Positions 29,418 through 36,629 of a stretch of 36,629 bases of DNA are shown piece by piece. The DNA is from an uncultured Micrococcales bacterium (GTDB lineage: Bacteria; Actinomycetota; Actinomycetes; S36-B12; UBA10799), in assembly GCA_937952095.1 (NCBI GenBank), contig CALFYG010000086.1:1-36629 (forward strand), read 5' to 3'. The translations under genes and the position numbers were made by a program. Position 1 is the stretch's first letter. Each line of letters begins with the position of its first letter. The notes beneath the pieces were generated by a model, which had not been told where the DNA came from, did not search any database, and was given only the letters and a program-made list of their open reading frames with translations.

Positions 29418-30704
29418 ATGTCCCGACCGATCATTCTGCGGTCGCTTGTGGTCGTGGGAGCGGCGAGTCTGGCGCTTGCTGGTTGCAGCAGCGACTCCGG
29501 CTCGTCCGATTCCTCCGCAAGCCCGTCCGCAGAGTCTTCCGCCGCCCAGGGCGACGGCACCCTGAAGATCGGCACCTTGCTGCCGCAGACGGGTTCGCTC
29601 GCCTTCCTCGGACCGCCCGAGTTCGCCGGTGTTGACCTCGCAGTCGAGGAGATCAACGCAGCCGGTGGTGTCAACGACGCACAGGTCGAGTCCATCGTGG
29701 GTGACTCCGGCGACACGTCGACGAACATCGCCTCCCAGACCGTCGACCGCCAGCTCTCGCAGGGTGTGGACGCCATCATCGGCGCCGCGTCCAGTGCGGT
29801 GTCGCTGACCGTCATCGACAAGATCACCAGCGCCGGTGTGCAGCAGGTGTCGCCTGCCAACACCTCGCCGGAGTTCTCCACCTACCCGGACAAGGGCCTG
29901 TACGCCCGCACCGCTCCGCCGGACACCTTCCAGGGACAGGTCCTCGGTGACCTCGTCGCCGGCGACGGCAACACCACGATGGCGATCCTCGCCCTCGATG
30001 ACGCCTACGGCACCGGTCTCGCGGACAACGTCGAGAAGGCGTTCACCGCTGCTGGTGGCACCATCGCGTCCAAGCAGATCTACGACCCCAAGGCGACCTC
30101 CTTCGAGGCCGAGGTGTCGGAGGCCAAGGCCTCCAACCCCGAGGCCGTCGTGCTGATCGGCTTCGATGAGTCCAGCAAGGTCATCCAGGAGATGATCAAG
30201 CAGGGCATCGGCCCGAACAAGGTCCCGCTGTACCTGGTGGACGGAAACCTGTCCAACACGCTGTACACCGACCTGCCCAAGGGCATCATGGAGGGCACCC
30301 AGGGCACGCTGCCTGGTGCCGAGGCCAGCAAGGAGTTCCAGGACAAGCTGCTCGAGATCAACCCCAAGCTCGAGGACTTCTCCTACGCCCCCGAGGCGTA
30401 CGACGCCGCGATCCTCGTCGCGCTGGCCGCTCAGGCAGCAGGTAACGACAGCGGTCTGGCGATCGGCGACAACATCAAGCAGGTGTCGGCCGAGGGCGAG
30501 AAGTGCACCACCTATGAGCAGTGCCTCGGCCTGCTTAAGGACGGCAAGGACATCGACTACGACGGTCAGTCCGGTCCGATCGACCTCAACGACGTGGGCG
30601 ACCCCAGCAAGGCGATCATGGGTCTGTACACCTACGGCGCTGACAACACCTACACCCGCACTGGTTCCCAGGAGGGTGACGTTCCGGACGCCTCGCAGGG
30701 CTGA
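29418..30704 (+). CDS. livK: Branched-chain amino-acid type ABC transporter, substrate-binding lipoprotein
   Basis: Periplasmic-type binding protein (here a lipoprotein) of the LivKHMGF system, type I fold (Peripla_BP_6). The 428 residues have a signal peptide with lipobox LALAGC (Cys23), a Ser/Asp/Ala-rich linker and the two-lobed domain: LKIGTLLPQTGSLAFLGPPEFAGVDLAVEEINAAGG is the family signature, then VIGAASSAVSLTVIDKI and LALDDAYGTGLADNVEKAF. The ligand is not certain; family members bind Leu/Ile/Val, other amino acids, urea or short amides. AAAGGGG precedes ATG 29418. It lies on the plus strand and faces its permease and ATPase genes across two hairpins, so expression is from separate promoters. 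Confidence 0.92.
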   Translation: MSRPIILRSLVVVGAASLALAGCSSDSGSSDSSASPSAESSAAQGDGTLKIGTLLPQTGSLAFLGPPEFAGVDLAVEEINAAGGVNDAQVESIVGDSGDTSTNIASQTVDRQLSQGVDAIIGAASSAVSLTVIDKITSAGVQQVSPANTSPEFSTYPDKGLYARTAPPDTFQGQVLGDLVAGDGNTTMAILALDDAYGTGLADNVEKAFTAAGGTIASKQIYDPKATSFEAEVSEAKASNPEAVVLIGFDESSKVIQEMIKQGIGPNKVPLYLVDGNLSNTLYTDLPKGIMEGTQGTLPGAEASKEFQDKLLEINPKLEDFSYAPEAYDAAILVALAAQAAGNDSGLAIGDNIKQVSAEGEKCTTYEQCLGLLKDGKDIDYDGQSGPIDLNDVGDPSKAIMGLYTYGADNTYTRTGSQEGDVPDASQG

Positions 30705-30721
30705 TCCAGGAGCATCAACAC

Positions 30722-30757
30722 ACGGTGCCCGTCCCCATCGTTGGGGGCGGGCACCGT
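30722..30757 (+). terminator. Strong hairpin after livK
   Basis: ACGGTGCCCGTCCCC pairs with GGGGGCGGGCACCGT (15 bp, one G-T pair) around ATCGTT, 17 nt after the livK stop. It is followed by CGTGTCT and a run of nine G. Confidence 0.85.
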
Positions 30758-30846
30758 CGTGTCTGGGGGGGGGCGATCACCGCCGGTGCGACTGTTTCTC
30801 AGGGTTGGCACTGCCCAGATGCGACGCGAGCCAGCGATGAAGTTGC

Positions 30847-30889
30847 TGTGTTGTTGGGCGACACGCCGGGGTGTCATCCCAACAACACA
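30847..30889 (-). terminator. Long hairpin after the livHMGF operon
   Basis: TGTGTTGTTGGG and CCCAACAACACA form a perfect 12-bp stem, and inside it GACAC/GTGTC pair around GCCGGG with a small bulge. It lies 24 nt beyond the livF stop on the minus strand. It is the likely terminator of the liv operon, facing the livK terminator. Confidence 0.75.
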
Positions 30890-30913
30890 ACAAGAGCGAA
30901 GTCTGCGGAGAGC

Positions 30914-31684
30914 TCAGGCCTTGGCCAGCGTCCCCAGGTACAGTTCGACGACCTTCGGGTCGTTGGCCAGAGCCCGGCCGGTGCCGGTATAGGCATTGCG
31001 GCCTTGGTCCAACACGTATGCGCGGTCACAGATCTGCAGGCAGCGCCGTGCGTTCTGCTCGACCATGATCACCGTCACGCCGGTCTTGTTGATGTCCTTG
31101 ACCCGCACGAACGCCTCATCGGTCAACGCCGGTGAGAGTCCGGCGGAGGGCTCGTCGAGCAGGAGCACCTTCGGTTCCATCATGAGTGCGCGCGCCATGG
31201 CGACCATCTGCCGCTCGCCACCGGACAGCGAGCCCGCCCGCTGCTTGCGTCGCTGGGCGAGGGCGGGGAAGAGGCCCGCCACCTCGTCGAAGCGCGCGTG
31301 GAAGGCCTTCGGCTCCTGGAAGGCGCCCATCTGCAGGTTCTCTTCGATGGTCAACGACGGGAAGACGTTGTTGTTCTGGGGGACGAAGCCGATGCCCATC
31401 GACACCAGCTTGTCGGCGCGCTTGTTCGTGATGTCCTGCTCATCGAATGTGACCTGTCCGCTTCGCACCTTCACCAGGCCGAACAGGGACTTGAGCAACG
31501 TGGACTTACCGGCGCCGTTCGGGCCGATGATGCCGACCAACTCGCCGGACTGGGCGTACAGGTCGCACCCGTTGAGGATATTGACGCCCGGGAAGTAGCC
31601 CGCGATCACGTCGTCGATGCGGACCAACGCCCCCTCAGCGCCCTGCAGGTGCTCGTCGCGGCCTTCGATCGTGGTCCCGGCCAT
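30914..31684 (-). CDS. livF: ABC transporter ATP-binding protein LivF
   Basis: One of two ATPases that energise the branched-chain amino-acid type transporter. The 256 residues contain Walker A GPNGAGKSTLLKSLFGL, the ABC signature LSGGERQMVAMARALM, Walker B VLLLDEPSAGLSP and the switch His region near VTVIMVEQNARRCLQI. The VEQN pattern is typical of LivF. Its ATG shares one base with the livG stop (TGATG), so translation is coupled. It is the last gene of the livH-livM-livG-livF operon. Confidence 0.95.
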   Translation of the reverse strand: MAGTTIEGRDEHLQGAEGALVRIDDVIAGYFPGVNILNGCDLYAQSGELVGIIGPNGAGKSTLLKSLFGLVKVRSGQVTFDEQDITNKRADKLVSMGIGFVPQNNNVFPSLTIEENLQMGAFQEPKAFHARFDEVAGLFPALAQRRKQRAGSLSGGERQMVAMARALMMEPKVLLLDEPSAGLSPALTDEAFVRVKDINKTGVTVIMVEQNARRCLQICDRAYVLDQGRNAYTGTGRALANDPKVVELYLGTLAKA

Positions 31685-32568
31685 CAGACCTCCTCAGGGT
31701 GGGCGGTGAGTGCTTCACCGGAGTCGGTCAGCGGCTTGTCGTGGTGGGTCCCGAGGTAGGCGTCGATGACCGCCTCGTTCTGCATGACGTCGTGTGGCGG
31801 ACCTTCGGCGATCACCTTGCCCTGGCTCATCACGATGACCCAGTCACTGATGTCCCGGACCATGTCCATGTCGTGCTCCACGAACAGCACCGTGGTGCCG
31901 CTGGCCCGCACCTCGCGAATGTGGTCGAGCAGACTCTGGGTCAGGGCCGGGTTCACGCCTGCCATCGGCTCATCGAGCATGATCATGTCCGGCTGGACCA
32001 TCAGGGCCCGCGCCATCTCAAGCAGTTTGCGCTGCCCACCGGACAGGGAGCCCGCGAGATCGTCCTGCTTCTGCGCGAGGTTGAAACTCTCCAGAAGCCG
32101 CAGTGCCCGCTCTGAGATCTCCTTCTCCTGGCCACTCCACAGGAACGGCAGGAAGGACGCATAGAGCTTCTCGCCACGCTGGTGCTGGGCGCCGAGGCGC
32201 ATGTTCTCCATCACCGTCAGGCGGCTCAAGGCCTTGGTGAGCTGGAACGTGCGCACCATCCCGTACTTCGCGACCTTGTGTGGCCGGACGCCGGCGAGTT
32301 GGCGGCCCTCGAAGGTCCATTTGCCCTCGTTGGGGCGGTCGAAACCGGTCAGCAGGTTGAAGAAGGTCGTCTTGCCGGCACCGTTGGGACCGATCAGGGC
32401 TGTGATGGTTCCCCGCTGGATCTCGACGTGGTCCACGTCGACGGCGACGAGGCCGCCGAAATGACGCATCACGCCGTCGGCGATGAGGATGGGGTCGGGC
32501 TTGGGCGCGCCTGCCTCATGAGGCACGTCCTTGAGAGCCTCCACGAGGTGGGTCAAGTCATCGGGCAT
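31684..32568 (-). CDS. livG: ABC transporter ATP-binding protein LivG
   Basis: The second ATPase. The 294 residues have Walker A GPNGAGKTTFFNLLTGF, the signature LSGGQRKLLEMARALM, Walker B MIMLDEPMAGVNP and a C-terminal LivG-type extension (VIMSQGKVIAEGPPHDVMQNEAVIDAYLG). An N-terminal tail of about 20 residues precedes the nucleotide-binding domain. The start overlaps the 3' end of livM by 11 nt, so coupling is likely; no alternative start with better signals is evident. Confidence 0.95.
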   Translation of the reverse strand: MPDDLTHLVEALKDVPHEAGAPKPDPILIADGVMRHFGGLVAVDVDHVEIQRGTITALIGPNGAGKTTFFNLLTGFDRPNEGKWTFEGRQLAGVRPHKVAKYGMVRTFQLTKALSRLTVMENMRLGAQHQRGEKLYASFLPFLWSGQEKEISERALRLLESFNLAQKQDDLAGSLSGGQRKLLEMARALMVQPDMIMLDEPMAGVNPALTQSLLDHIREVRASGTTVLFVEHDMDMVRDISDWVIVMSQGKVIAEGPPHDVMQNEAVIDAYLGTHHDKPLTDSGEALTAHPEEV

Positions 32569-33541
32569 CGAGGCTCAACTCCTTCTTGTCGCCCAGGATC
32601 CCCTGCGGGCGGTAGATCATCAGGAGCATCAGGGCGATGCCCAGGATCCAGTACCGGATCTGCCCCACCTGGTCGCTGCGGATGAAGTCGATGGCACCGC
32701 TGGAGACCGCGTTGGCCAGAGCACCGTCGATGAACACCAGCATGAACCAGAAGACCACGGATCCCACGATGGGGCCAAGCACGCGTGCCGCGCCACCCAG
32801 GATGAGCACCGCGTAGGCGAAGAAGGTGAGGTCGGTGCTGTAGTAGTCGGGCTGGATGGACTGCAGCGCGATCGCCGCGATGAACCCGCCGAAGCAGCCC
32901 ATCACGCCACCGATGATCAGCGACTGCAACTTGTATGAGTAGACGCTCTTGCCCAGCGAACGGACCGCGTCTTCGTCCTCCCGGATGGCCTTGATGACGC
33001 GTCCCCAGGGGGACCGCATCAGCAGGAACACCAGGATGGACAGGATCACGACGAGGATCCAGCCGATGGTCACGATCCACATGTCGTTCTGGCTGAACTC
33101 AGCCGGGCCGATCTTCACGGGCCCCGAGTACGGGTTGTAGGTGTAGAAGTCGTCCGCGAAGCGGTTGATGCCGTCCGAGCCGCCGAAGACGGGATCGAAG
33201 GTGACCGACCGGAAGGTCAGGCGCAGGATCTCGGCGGCGGCGATCGTGACGATGGCCAGGTAGTCCGCCCGCAACCGCAGGGTGGGGATACCCAGCAACA
33301 GTGCGAGCAGCACCGCCGCGGCGATGCCGACCAGGATGCCGACCCACAGGCTCCATCCGGCGTACGCGATGGATACCCCCAGACCGTAGGCCGCCACCGC
33401 GAGGAAGCCCGATTGTCCGAAGTTGAGCAGGCCGGTGTACCCGAACTGCACGTTCAGTCCGATTGCCGCGAGACAGAAGATGACGGCCTGGATCCCGATG
33501 CCCTGTGTCAGGGCCTGGCTGAAGACGTTCGACCAGTCCAT
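32558..33541 (-). CDS. livM: ABC transporter permease LivM
   Basis: Membrane channel subunit, 327 residues with about eight to ten hydrophobic helices. Family landmarks: VQFGYTGLLNFGQSGFLAVAAYG, the ABC-coupling stretch SPWGRVIKAIREDEDAVRSLGKSVYSYKLQS, and the C-terminal LMLLMIYRPQGILGDKKEL (RPQGILG is shared with LivH). It starts 3 nt after the livH stop and overlaps livG. An extracellular loop (RSVTFDPVFGGSDGINRFADDFYTY type) is typical for LivM. Confidence 0.95.
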   Translation of the reverse strand: MDWSNVFSQALTQGIGIQAVIFCLAAIGLNVQFGYTGLLNFGQSGFLAVAAYGLGVSIAYAGWSLWVGILVGIAAAVLLALLLGIPTLRLRADYLAIVTIAAAEILRLTFRSVTFDPVFGGSDGINRFADDFYTYNPYSGPVKIGPAEFSQNDMWIVTIGWILVVILSILVFLLMRSPWGRVIKAIREDEDAVRSLGKSVYSYKLQSLIIGGVMGCFGGFIAAIALQSIQPDYYSTDLTFFAYAVLILGGAARVLGPIVGSVVFWFMLVFIDGALANAVSSGAIDFIRSDQVGQIRYWILGIALMLLMIYRPQGILGDKKELSLDAR

Positions 33542-33544
33542 GGC

Positions 33545-34804
33545 TTACCCCACCCTCTCGCTGCGTCCGAGGATGCCCTGCGGTCTGATCATGAGGATCA
33601 CGATCAACACGGCCAGCGCCCCCACGTTCTTCAACTCCGACGGGATGAACAACGTCGAGAGTTGGATCATGGTGCCCACAATGATGGAACCGACGATCGC
33701 GCCGATCGCGGTGCCGAGCCCACCGAGTGTGACGCCGGCGAAGATCAGCAGTAGCAGCCCGAACCCGGAGATCCAACTGACGCCGTTGGAGAGGCTGTAG
33801 ATGACTCCCGCGAGGGCGGCGAGCCCGGCGCCGGCCGCCCAGATGATCGAAATCACCCGGTTCACATCGATACCGGACGCCGAGGCGAGCGCGGGGTTGT
33901 CCGCGATGGCCCGGGACGCCTTACCCATACGGGTCATCTTGAGCCAGGCGACCGTGAGAACCAGGAACAGGATGGCGATGCCAGCGCCCACAAGAGCCTT
34001 GGGGGTCACCACGATCGGGCCGAGCACGATGCCCGCCTGTCCTGAATACTCAGCGTATTGGCGGGTGTTCCCCCCGAAGATGAACAGGTAGAAGTAGCGC
34101 AGGAAGATCCCGAGGCCGATCGATATCACCAGCATGGCGATCAGCCCCGTGCCCCGTTTGCGCAGCCACCGCCAGAAGAACCGGTCCTGGAAGAAGCCGA
34201 ACAGCCCGCCCGCGAAGACAGCGGCTGCCGCGGCCACGATGAAAGGTAAGCCCATGATCGTGCTGAAGAAGTAGGCCATCAAAGAGCCGAACGTGACCAA
34301 CTCGCCGTGCGAGAAGTTCGTGAGGCCGGTGGTGCCGAAGATGAGGCTCAGACCGACAGCGGCCAGCGCGATCGTCAAGCCGAAGATGAACCCGTCCACG
34401 GTGAGTTGAAGGGCCTGATCGAGTTTGCTCGTCGTGGAGACGGGCGCATCACCGGTGGGGAAGAGCACGGACTTGCTCTGTCCCGCCTGGACGGTCACCT
34501 GCACGCTCGTGCGGTCCGGATCTCGAAGTGTCACACCCGCGGGCAGTGTGTCCGTCTCGATGAGGACGGTGTAGGTCCCCGCCTCCGGCACCTCGACTGC
34601 CCAGCGGCCGGTCTCGTCAGAGATCGCATTCTCTACGAAACCCGCCTCGTCCGAGACATTGACCGTGACTCCGGGAACGCCTTCCTGGCCGTTCTTGATC
34701 ACCCCGCCGATCGTCTGGTCAGCGGCCATGGCTGCCGACCCACCCATCAGCAACGCCCACAGGGCGAGGGCGACCGCGCTGATCCCCAGCAGCAGTCGTC
34801 GCAC
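33545..34804 (-). CDS. livH: ABC transporter permease LivH with an N-terminal extracellular domain
   Basis: A 419-residue permease. Residues 1-28 form a signal-like segment (LLLGISAVALALWALLMGG, then AMA-A), residues about 30-115 a beta-rich domain resembling carboxypeptidase-regulatory (Ig-like) domains (IGGVIKNGQEGVPGVTVNVSDEAG ... TGRWAVEVPEAGTYTVLIE), and from about residue 133 the standard LivH helices (FIFGLTIALAAVGLSLIFGTTGLTNFSHGELV) end in RPQGILGRSERVG. LivH is usually about 290-310 residues, so the extra domain is the whole difference. The start GTG 34804 has AGAGGTG upstream; an ATG at 34882 would add 26 residues that do not look like a signal. It is the first gene of the operon. 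Confidence 0.88.
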   Translation of the reverse strand: MRRLLLGISAVALALWALLMGGSAAMAADQTIGGVIKNGQEGVPGVTVNVSDEAGFVENAISDETGRWAVEVPEAGTYTVLIETDTLPAGVTLRDPDRTSVQVTVQAGQSKSVLFPTGDAPVSTTSKLDQALQLTVDGFIFGLTIALAAVGLSLIFGTTGLTNFSHGELVTFGSLMAYFFSTIMGLPFIVAAAAAVFAGGLFGFFQDRFFWRWLRKRGTGLIAMLVISIGLGIFLRYFYLFIFGGNTRQYAEYSGQAGIVLGPIVVTPKALVGAGIAILFLVLTVAWLKMTRMGKASRAIADNPALASASGIDVNRVISIIWAAGAGLAALAGVIYSLSNGVSWISGFGLLLLIFAGVTLGGLGTAIGAIVGSIIVGTMIQLSTLFIPSELKNVGALAVLIVILMIRPQGILGRSERVG

Positions 34805-34889
34805 GCGCGCACCTCTTCTTCTTGTAGATGACGGCCTGTCTCGTGGGTCAGTCTGGCAGAACACCCCGCGAGGATTGCTCAATGCTAGG

Positions 34890-34904
34890 GGGTGCGTCGC
34901 ACCC
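34890..34904. promoter_or_regulatory. Palindrome in the divergent livH/GNAT region
   Basis: GGGTGCG-T-CGCACCC is a perfect 7+1+7 palindrome, with a loop too short for a hairpin, so it is more likely a protein-binding site. It lies 86 nt upstream of livH and 68 nt upstream of the GNAT gene. The rest of this 167-nt gap shows only a possible TAACCT -10 (34944-34949) for the GNAT gene. Confidence 0.4.
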
Positions 34905-34971
34905 TGTCGATCACCACCCGAAAGTGGACCGTTACCCGCCGGTTAACCTGAAGGTTGACAGTGGAGGGGAA

Positions 34972-35535
34972 ATGGACATCGCGGTCCGGGACGTGACCAT
35001 GGACCAACTCGAGCAGGTGGCCCCGTTGTGGGATCAGGCCTGGCGGGTGTCGGGGCGGCGGCGGACGGCGGTCCCACTGGCGCTGTCGATCGACCGGATG
35101 CGGCGCCGGGTCGACCTCGCCGCCGGTGGCGGCTATCGATTCCTCGGGGCGTGGATCGACGACACACCAGTAGGTATCGCGACTGTTTCGCTGACCGACG
35201 GCGGCCCCATGATGGACGCGCCTGGGGTGCACATCCACGTCCTGCACGTCGATGAGGAGCACCGAAACCGCCGCGTCGGTACCGCGTTGCTCACCGAAGT
35301 GACCAGATGGGCCGGTTCCCTCGGATCGGATCAGGTGGTGGTCGACGTGCCTCCGGCCTCGCGCGACGTCGCGCGCTGGTACGCGGCTTGGGGCTTCGGA
35401 CCGTACTTGAACCGGCGCGTGGGCACGACCTCGGGGATCCGGAGACGTCTCGGCATGCGGGGTCCTGTGGATCTGACCAACGGCCGAGGTCGCCTCGCGG
35501 CGGCTACCGCGATGGGTCGCGCAGCAGGCAGGTGA
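34972..35535 (+). CDS. GNAT family N-acetyltransferase
   Basis: A 187-residue acetyltransferase. The acetyl-CoA signature is visible as VHIHVLHVDEEHRNRRVGTALLTEVTRWA (the R/Q-x-x-G-x-G/A equivalent is RRVGTA), with beta strand IGIATVSLTDGG type before it and YAAWGFGPYL after. The acceptor cannot be predicted. ATG 34972 follows GGAGG with a 4-nt spacer. The last 32 bases overlap the 3' end of the convergent thioesterase gene. The C-terminal 25 residues (GRGRLAAATAMGRAAGR) are low in complexity. Confidence 0.85.
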   Translation: MDIAVRDVTMDQLEQVAPLWDQAWRVSGRRRTAVPLALSIDRMRRRVDLAAGGGYRFLGAWIDDTPVGIATVSLTDGGPMMDAPGVHIHVLHVDEEHRNRRVGTALLTEVTRWAGSLGSDQVVVDVPPASRDVARWYAAWGFGPYLNRRVGTTSGIRRRLGMRGPVDLTNGRGRLAAATAMGRAAGR

Positions 35536-35911
35536 GCCGGCCCGTGGCGATCCGGCGCCCCTCATCGTCGTGGACCGGCACGTTGTAGGACACGATCGTC
35601 CCCCCTACGTGGACGGGTTCCGTGCGCGCGGTCACATACCCTTCCCGGACAGCACGATGGTGCGTGACACCGACCTCGATACCCAGTGAGAGCCTTCCGG
35701 GTGCGGTCAATGCGGCAGCGACCGAGCCGATGGACTCGACCAGCACGGCCGTTGCCCCGCCATGCAGGATCCCGTACGGCTGGGTGTTGCCCGCCACGGG
35801 CATACGCCCGACCACGGCACCGTCCTCAATGGTCATCTCGATGCCCATCGATTCGGCCAGGGCACCCATGCCCATCGCCTTGAACTCCTCGGGCCATGTA
35901 TCAGTGCTCAC
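35504..35911 (-). CDS. Hotdog-fold thioesterase (PaaI/YbgC-like)
   Basis: A 135-residue acyl-CoA thioesterase-like protein. The catalytic-loop signature is PYGILHGGATAVLVESIGSVAA (the HGG motif with the downstream acidic Glu), followed by GIEVGVTHHRAVREGYVTARTEPVHVGG, typical of the PaaI/HGG-motif group. The start is GTG 35911, because TACCGT lies 6 nt upstream on the minus strand; much longer versions of the frame are not supported. The gene is divergent from polA, 63 nt away, and convergent with the GNAT gene. A substrate is not predictable. Confidence 0.85.
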   Translation of the reverse strand: MSTDTWPEEFKAMGMGALAESMGIEMTIEDGAVVGRMPVAGNTQPYGILHGGATAVLVESIGSVAAALTAPGRLSLGIEVGVTHHRAVREGYVTARTEPVHVGGTIVSYNVPVHDDEGRRIATGRLTCLLRDPSR

Positions 35912-35917
35912 GTCCTC

Positions 35918-35923
35918 ACGGTA
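35918..35923 (-). promoter_or_regulatory. Putative -10 box (TACCGT) of the leaderless thioesterase gene
   Basis: On the minus strand TACCGT is followed by GAGGAC and GTG 35911, the same box and spacing as for the VWA gene at 25902-25914. Confidence 0.5.
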
Positions 35924-35961
35924 GGCGGGTCGGCTCGGCCACCGGTGTCCGGGGCACCGCC

Positions 35962-35967
35962 TAGACT
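35962..35967 (+). promoter_or_regulatory. Putative -10 box (TAGACT) of a leaderless polA
   Basis: TAGACT is followed by 7 nt and ATG 35975, with no ribosome-binding site. It is divergent from the thioesterase box 39 nt away. Confidence 0.55.
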
Positions 35968-35974
35968 CGACGCG

Positions 35975-36629
35975 ATGAACGATTCCCGGCCCCGCCTGCT
36001 GCTTCTCGACGGACACTCCCTGGCGTACAGGGCCTTCTACGCCCTGCCTGTCGAGAACTTCAGCACCACGACGGGCCAGCCGACCAATGCGGTCTTCGGA
36101 TTCACATCGATGCTGATCAATGCCTTGCGCGACGAACGCCCCACGCATGTCGCGGTCGCCTTCGATGTGTCGCGCCAGACCTTCCGCAGCGAGGCCTTCC
36201 CGGAGTACAAGGCCAATCGGTCCAAGTCCCCGTCGGAGTTCGCAGGCCAAGTGGACCTCATCAAGACCGTGCTCGCCGCCATGGACATCGTGGAGTTGTC
36301 CGTCGACGGGTATGAGGCCGACGACATCATCGCGACGTTGACCAAGCAGGCGCGCGCCCAGGGCCTCGACGTGTTCATCGTCACCGGAGACCGGGATGCC
36401 TTCCAACTGGTCGACGAGCGGTGCACAGTGCTATACCCGAAGCGAGGCGTGTCCGAGATGTCGCGGATGGACCCGGCGGCAGTGCAGGACAGGTATGGTC
36501 TGACCCCTGCCCAGTATCCGGACTTCGCGGCGCTGCGAGGCGACCCGTCGGACAACCTGCCCAGCATCCCTGGGGTTGGTGAGAAGACCGCGGCGAAATG
36601 GATCAACCAGTTCGGGTCGCTCGACGAAC
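35975..36629 (+). CDS. polA: DNA polymerase I, N-terminal 5'-3' exonuclease part (runs off the window)
   Basis: The reading frame is open to the right edge, giving the first 218 residues of a protein normally about 900 long. They cover the 5'-3' exonuclease (FEN) domain: LLLLDGHSLAYRAFYALP at the N-terminus, AVAFDVSRQTFRSEAFPEYKANR, the metal-binding acids in YEADDIIATL and FIVTGDRDAFQLV, and the helix-hairpin-helix SDNLPSIPGVGEKTAAKWI. It removes RNA primers and repairs DNA. A nearby tRNA and pdtaR are also neighbours in other actinobacteria. The polymerase domain lies outside the window. Confidence 0.95.
   Translation, partial: MNDSRPRLLLLDGHSLAYRAFYALPVENFSTTTGQPTNAVFGFTSMLINALRDERPTHVAVAFDVSRQTFRSEAFPEYKANRSKSPSEFAGQVDLIKTVLAAMDIVELSVDGYEADDIIATLTKQARAQGLDVFIVTGDRDAFQLVDERCTVLYPKRGVSEMSRMDPAAVQDRYGLTPAQYPDFAALRGDPSDNLPSIPGVGEKTAAKWINQFGSLDE

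Noticed and set aside
35504..36406. Long minus-strand frame of 300 codons across the thioesterase and the start of polA
   Set aside because: Only the part up to GTG 35911 matches the thioesterase; the rest is antisense to the conserved PolA exonuclease domain.
1..36629. CRISPR array, insertion-sequence ends, attachment sites or replication origin
   Set aside because: No regularly spaced repeats, transposase genes, integrase genes or DnaA-box clusters were seen on reading both strands.

Overview
The window is high-GC, densely coded DNA from an actinomycete-type (Actinomycetota) chromosome. Evidence: TANNNT-like boxes lie 6-7 nt before several start codons (leaderless starts); an ANTAR response regulator like PdtaR sits beside a CAA-anticodon tRNA and close to polA, as I recall for mycobacteria; there is a DUF222/HNH (13E12-type) gene and a GT87 mannosyltransferase-like gene; and no secretin accompanies the pilus genes, as expected for a cell without an outer membrane. 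I cannot name a genus. No stretch over about 300 bases lacks a gene; the longest non-coding gaps (170-200 bases) lie before pilT, before the three pilin genes, between the divergent glycosyltransferase and pilin genes, before the VWA gene and between livH and the GNAT gene.

Positions 1-20473 hold a nearly complete type IV pilus locus. It starts with the end of a DUF4388-like gene, then pilB, pilT and pilC. An unrelated block follows: a reversed DUF222/HNH gene, a secreted excalibur protein, methylglyoxal synthase and a histidine phosphatase. Next come the pilin pilA1, two membrane proteins on the minus strand (one a GT87-type glycosyltransferase), pilins pilA2 and pilA3, two prepilin-like minor pilins, a large PilX-like protein, the prepilin peptidase pilD, and pilM, pilN, pilO plus a fourth membrane protein of unknown family. 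PilB and PilT would drive extension and retraction on the PilC platform, PilD would process pilins, and PilMNO would form the inner assembly complex. Most neighbours overlap by ATGA, implying translational coupling.

Positions 20497-25739 form a compact run: aroC-aroK-aroB-aroQ (shikimate pathway), a Xaa-Pro peptidase, efp and nusB.

Positions 25914-36629 contain a solute-binding/VWA chimera, a small membrane coiled-coil protein, a tRNA (minus strand, CAA anticodon), pdtaR, a branched-chain amino-acid type ABC transporter (livK on plus, livHMGF convergent on minus), a GNAT acetyltransferase, a hotdog thioesterase and the 5' part of polA, which runs off the window.

The points most worth a second look are: pilA2, whose usual leader is out of frame but which may be rescued by an upstream start; a TCAC-N8-GTGA element about 111-118 nt before the pilin starts; the glycosyltransferase pair inside the pilin cluster; large minor pilins with adhesin-like regions; a LivH permease with a fused extracellular domain; and a CAA tRNA without the long variable arm expected for leucine.
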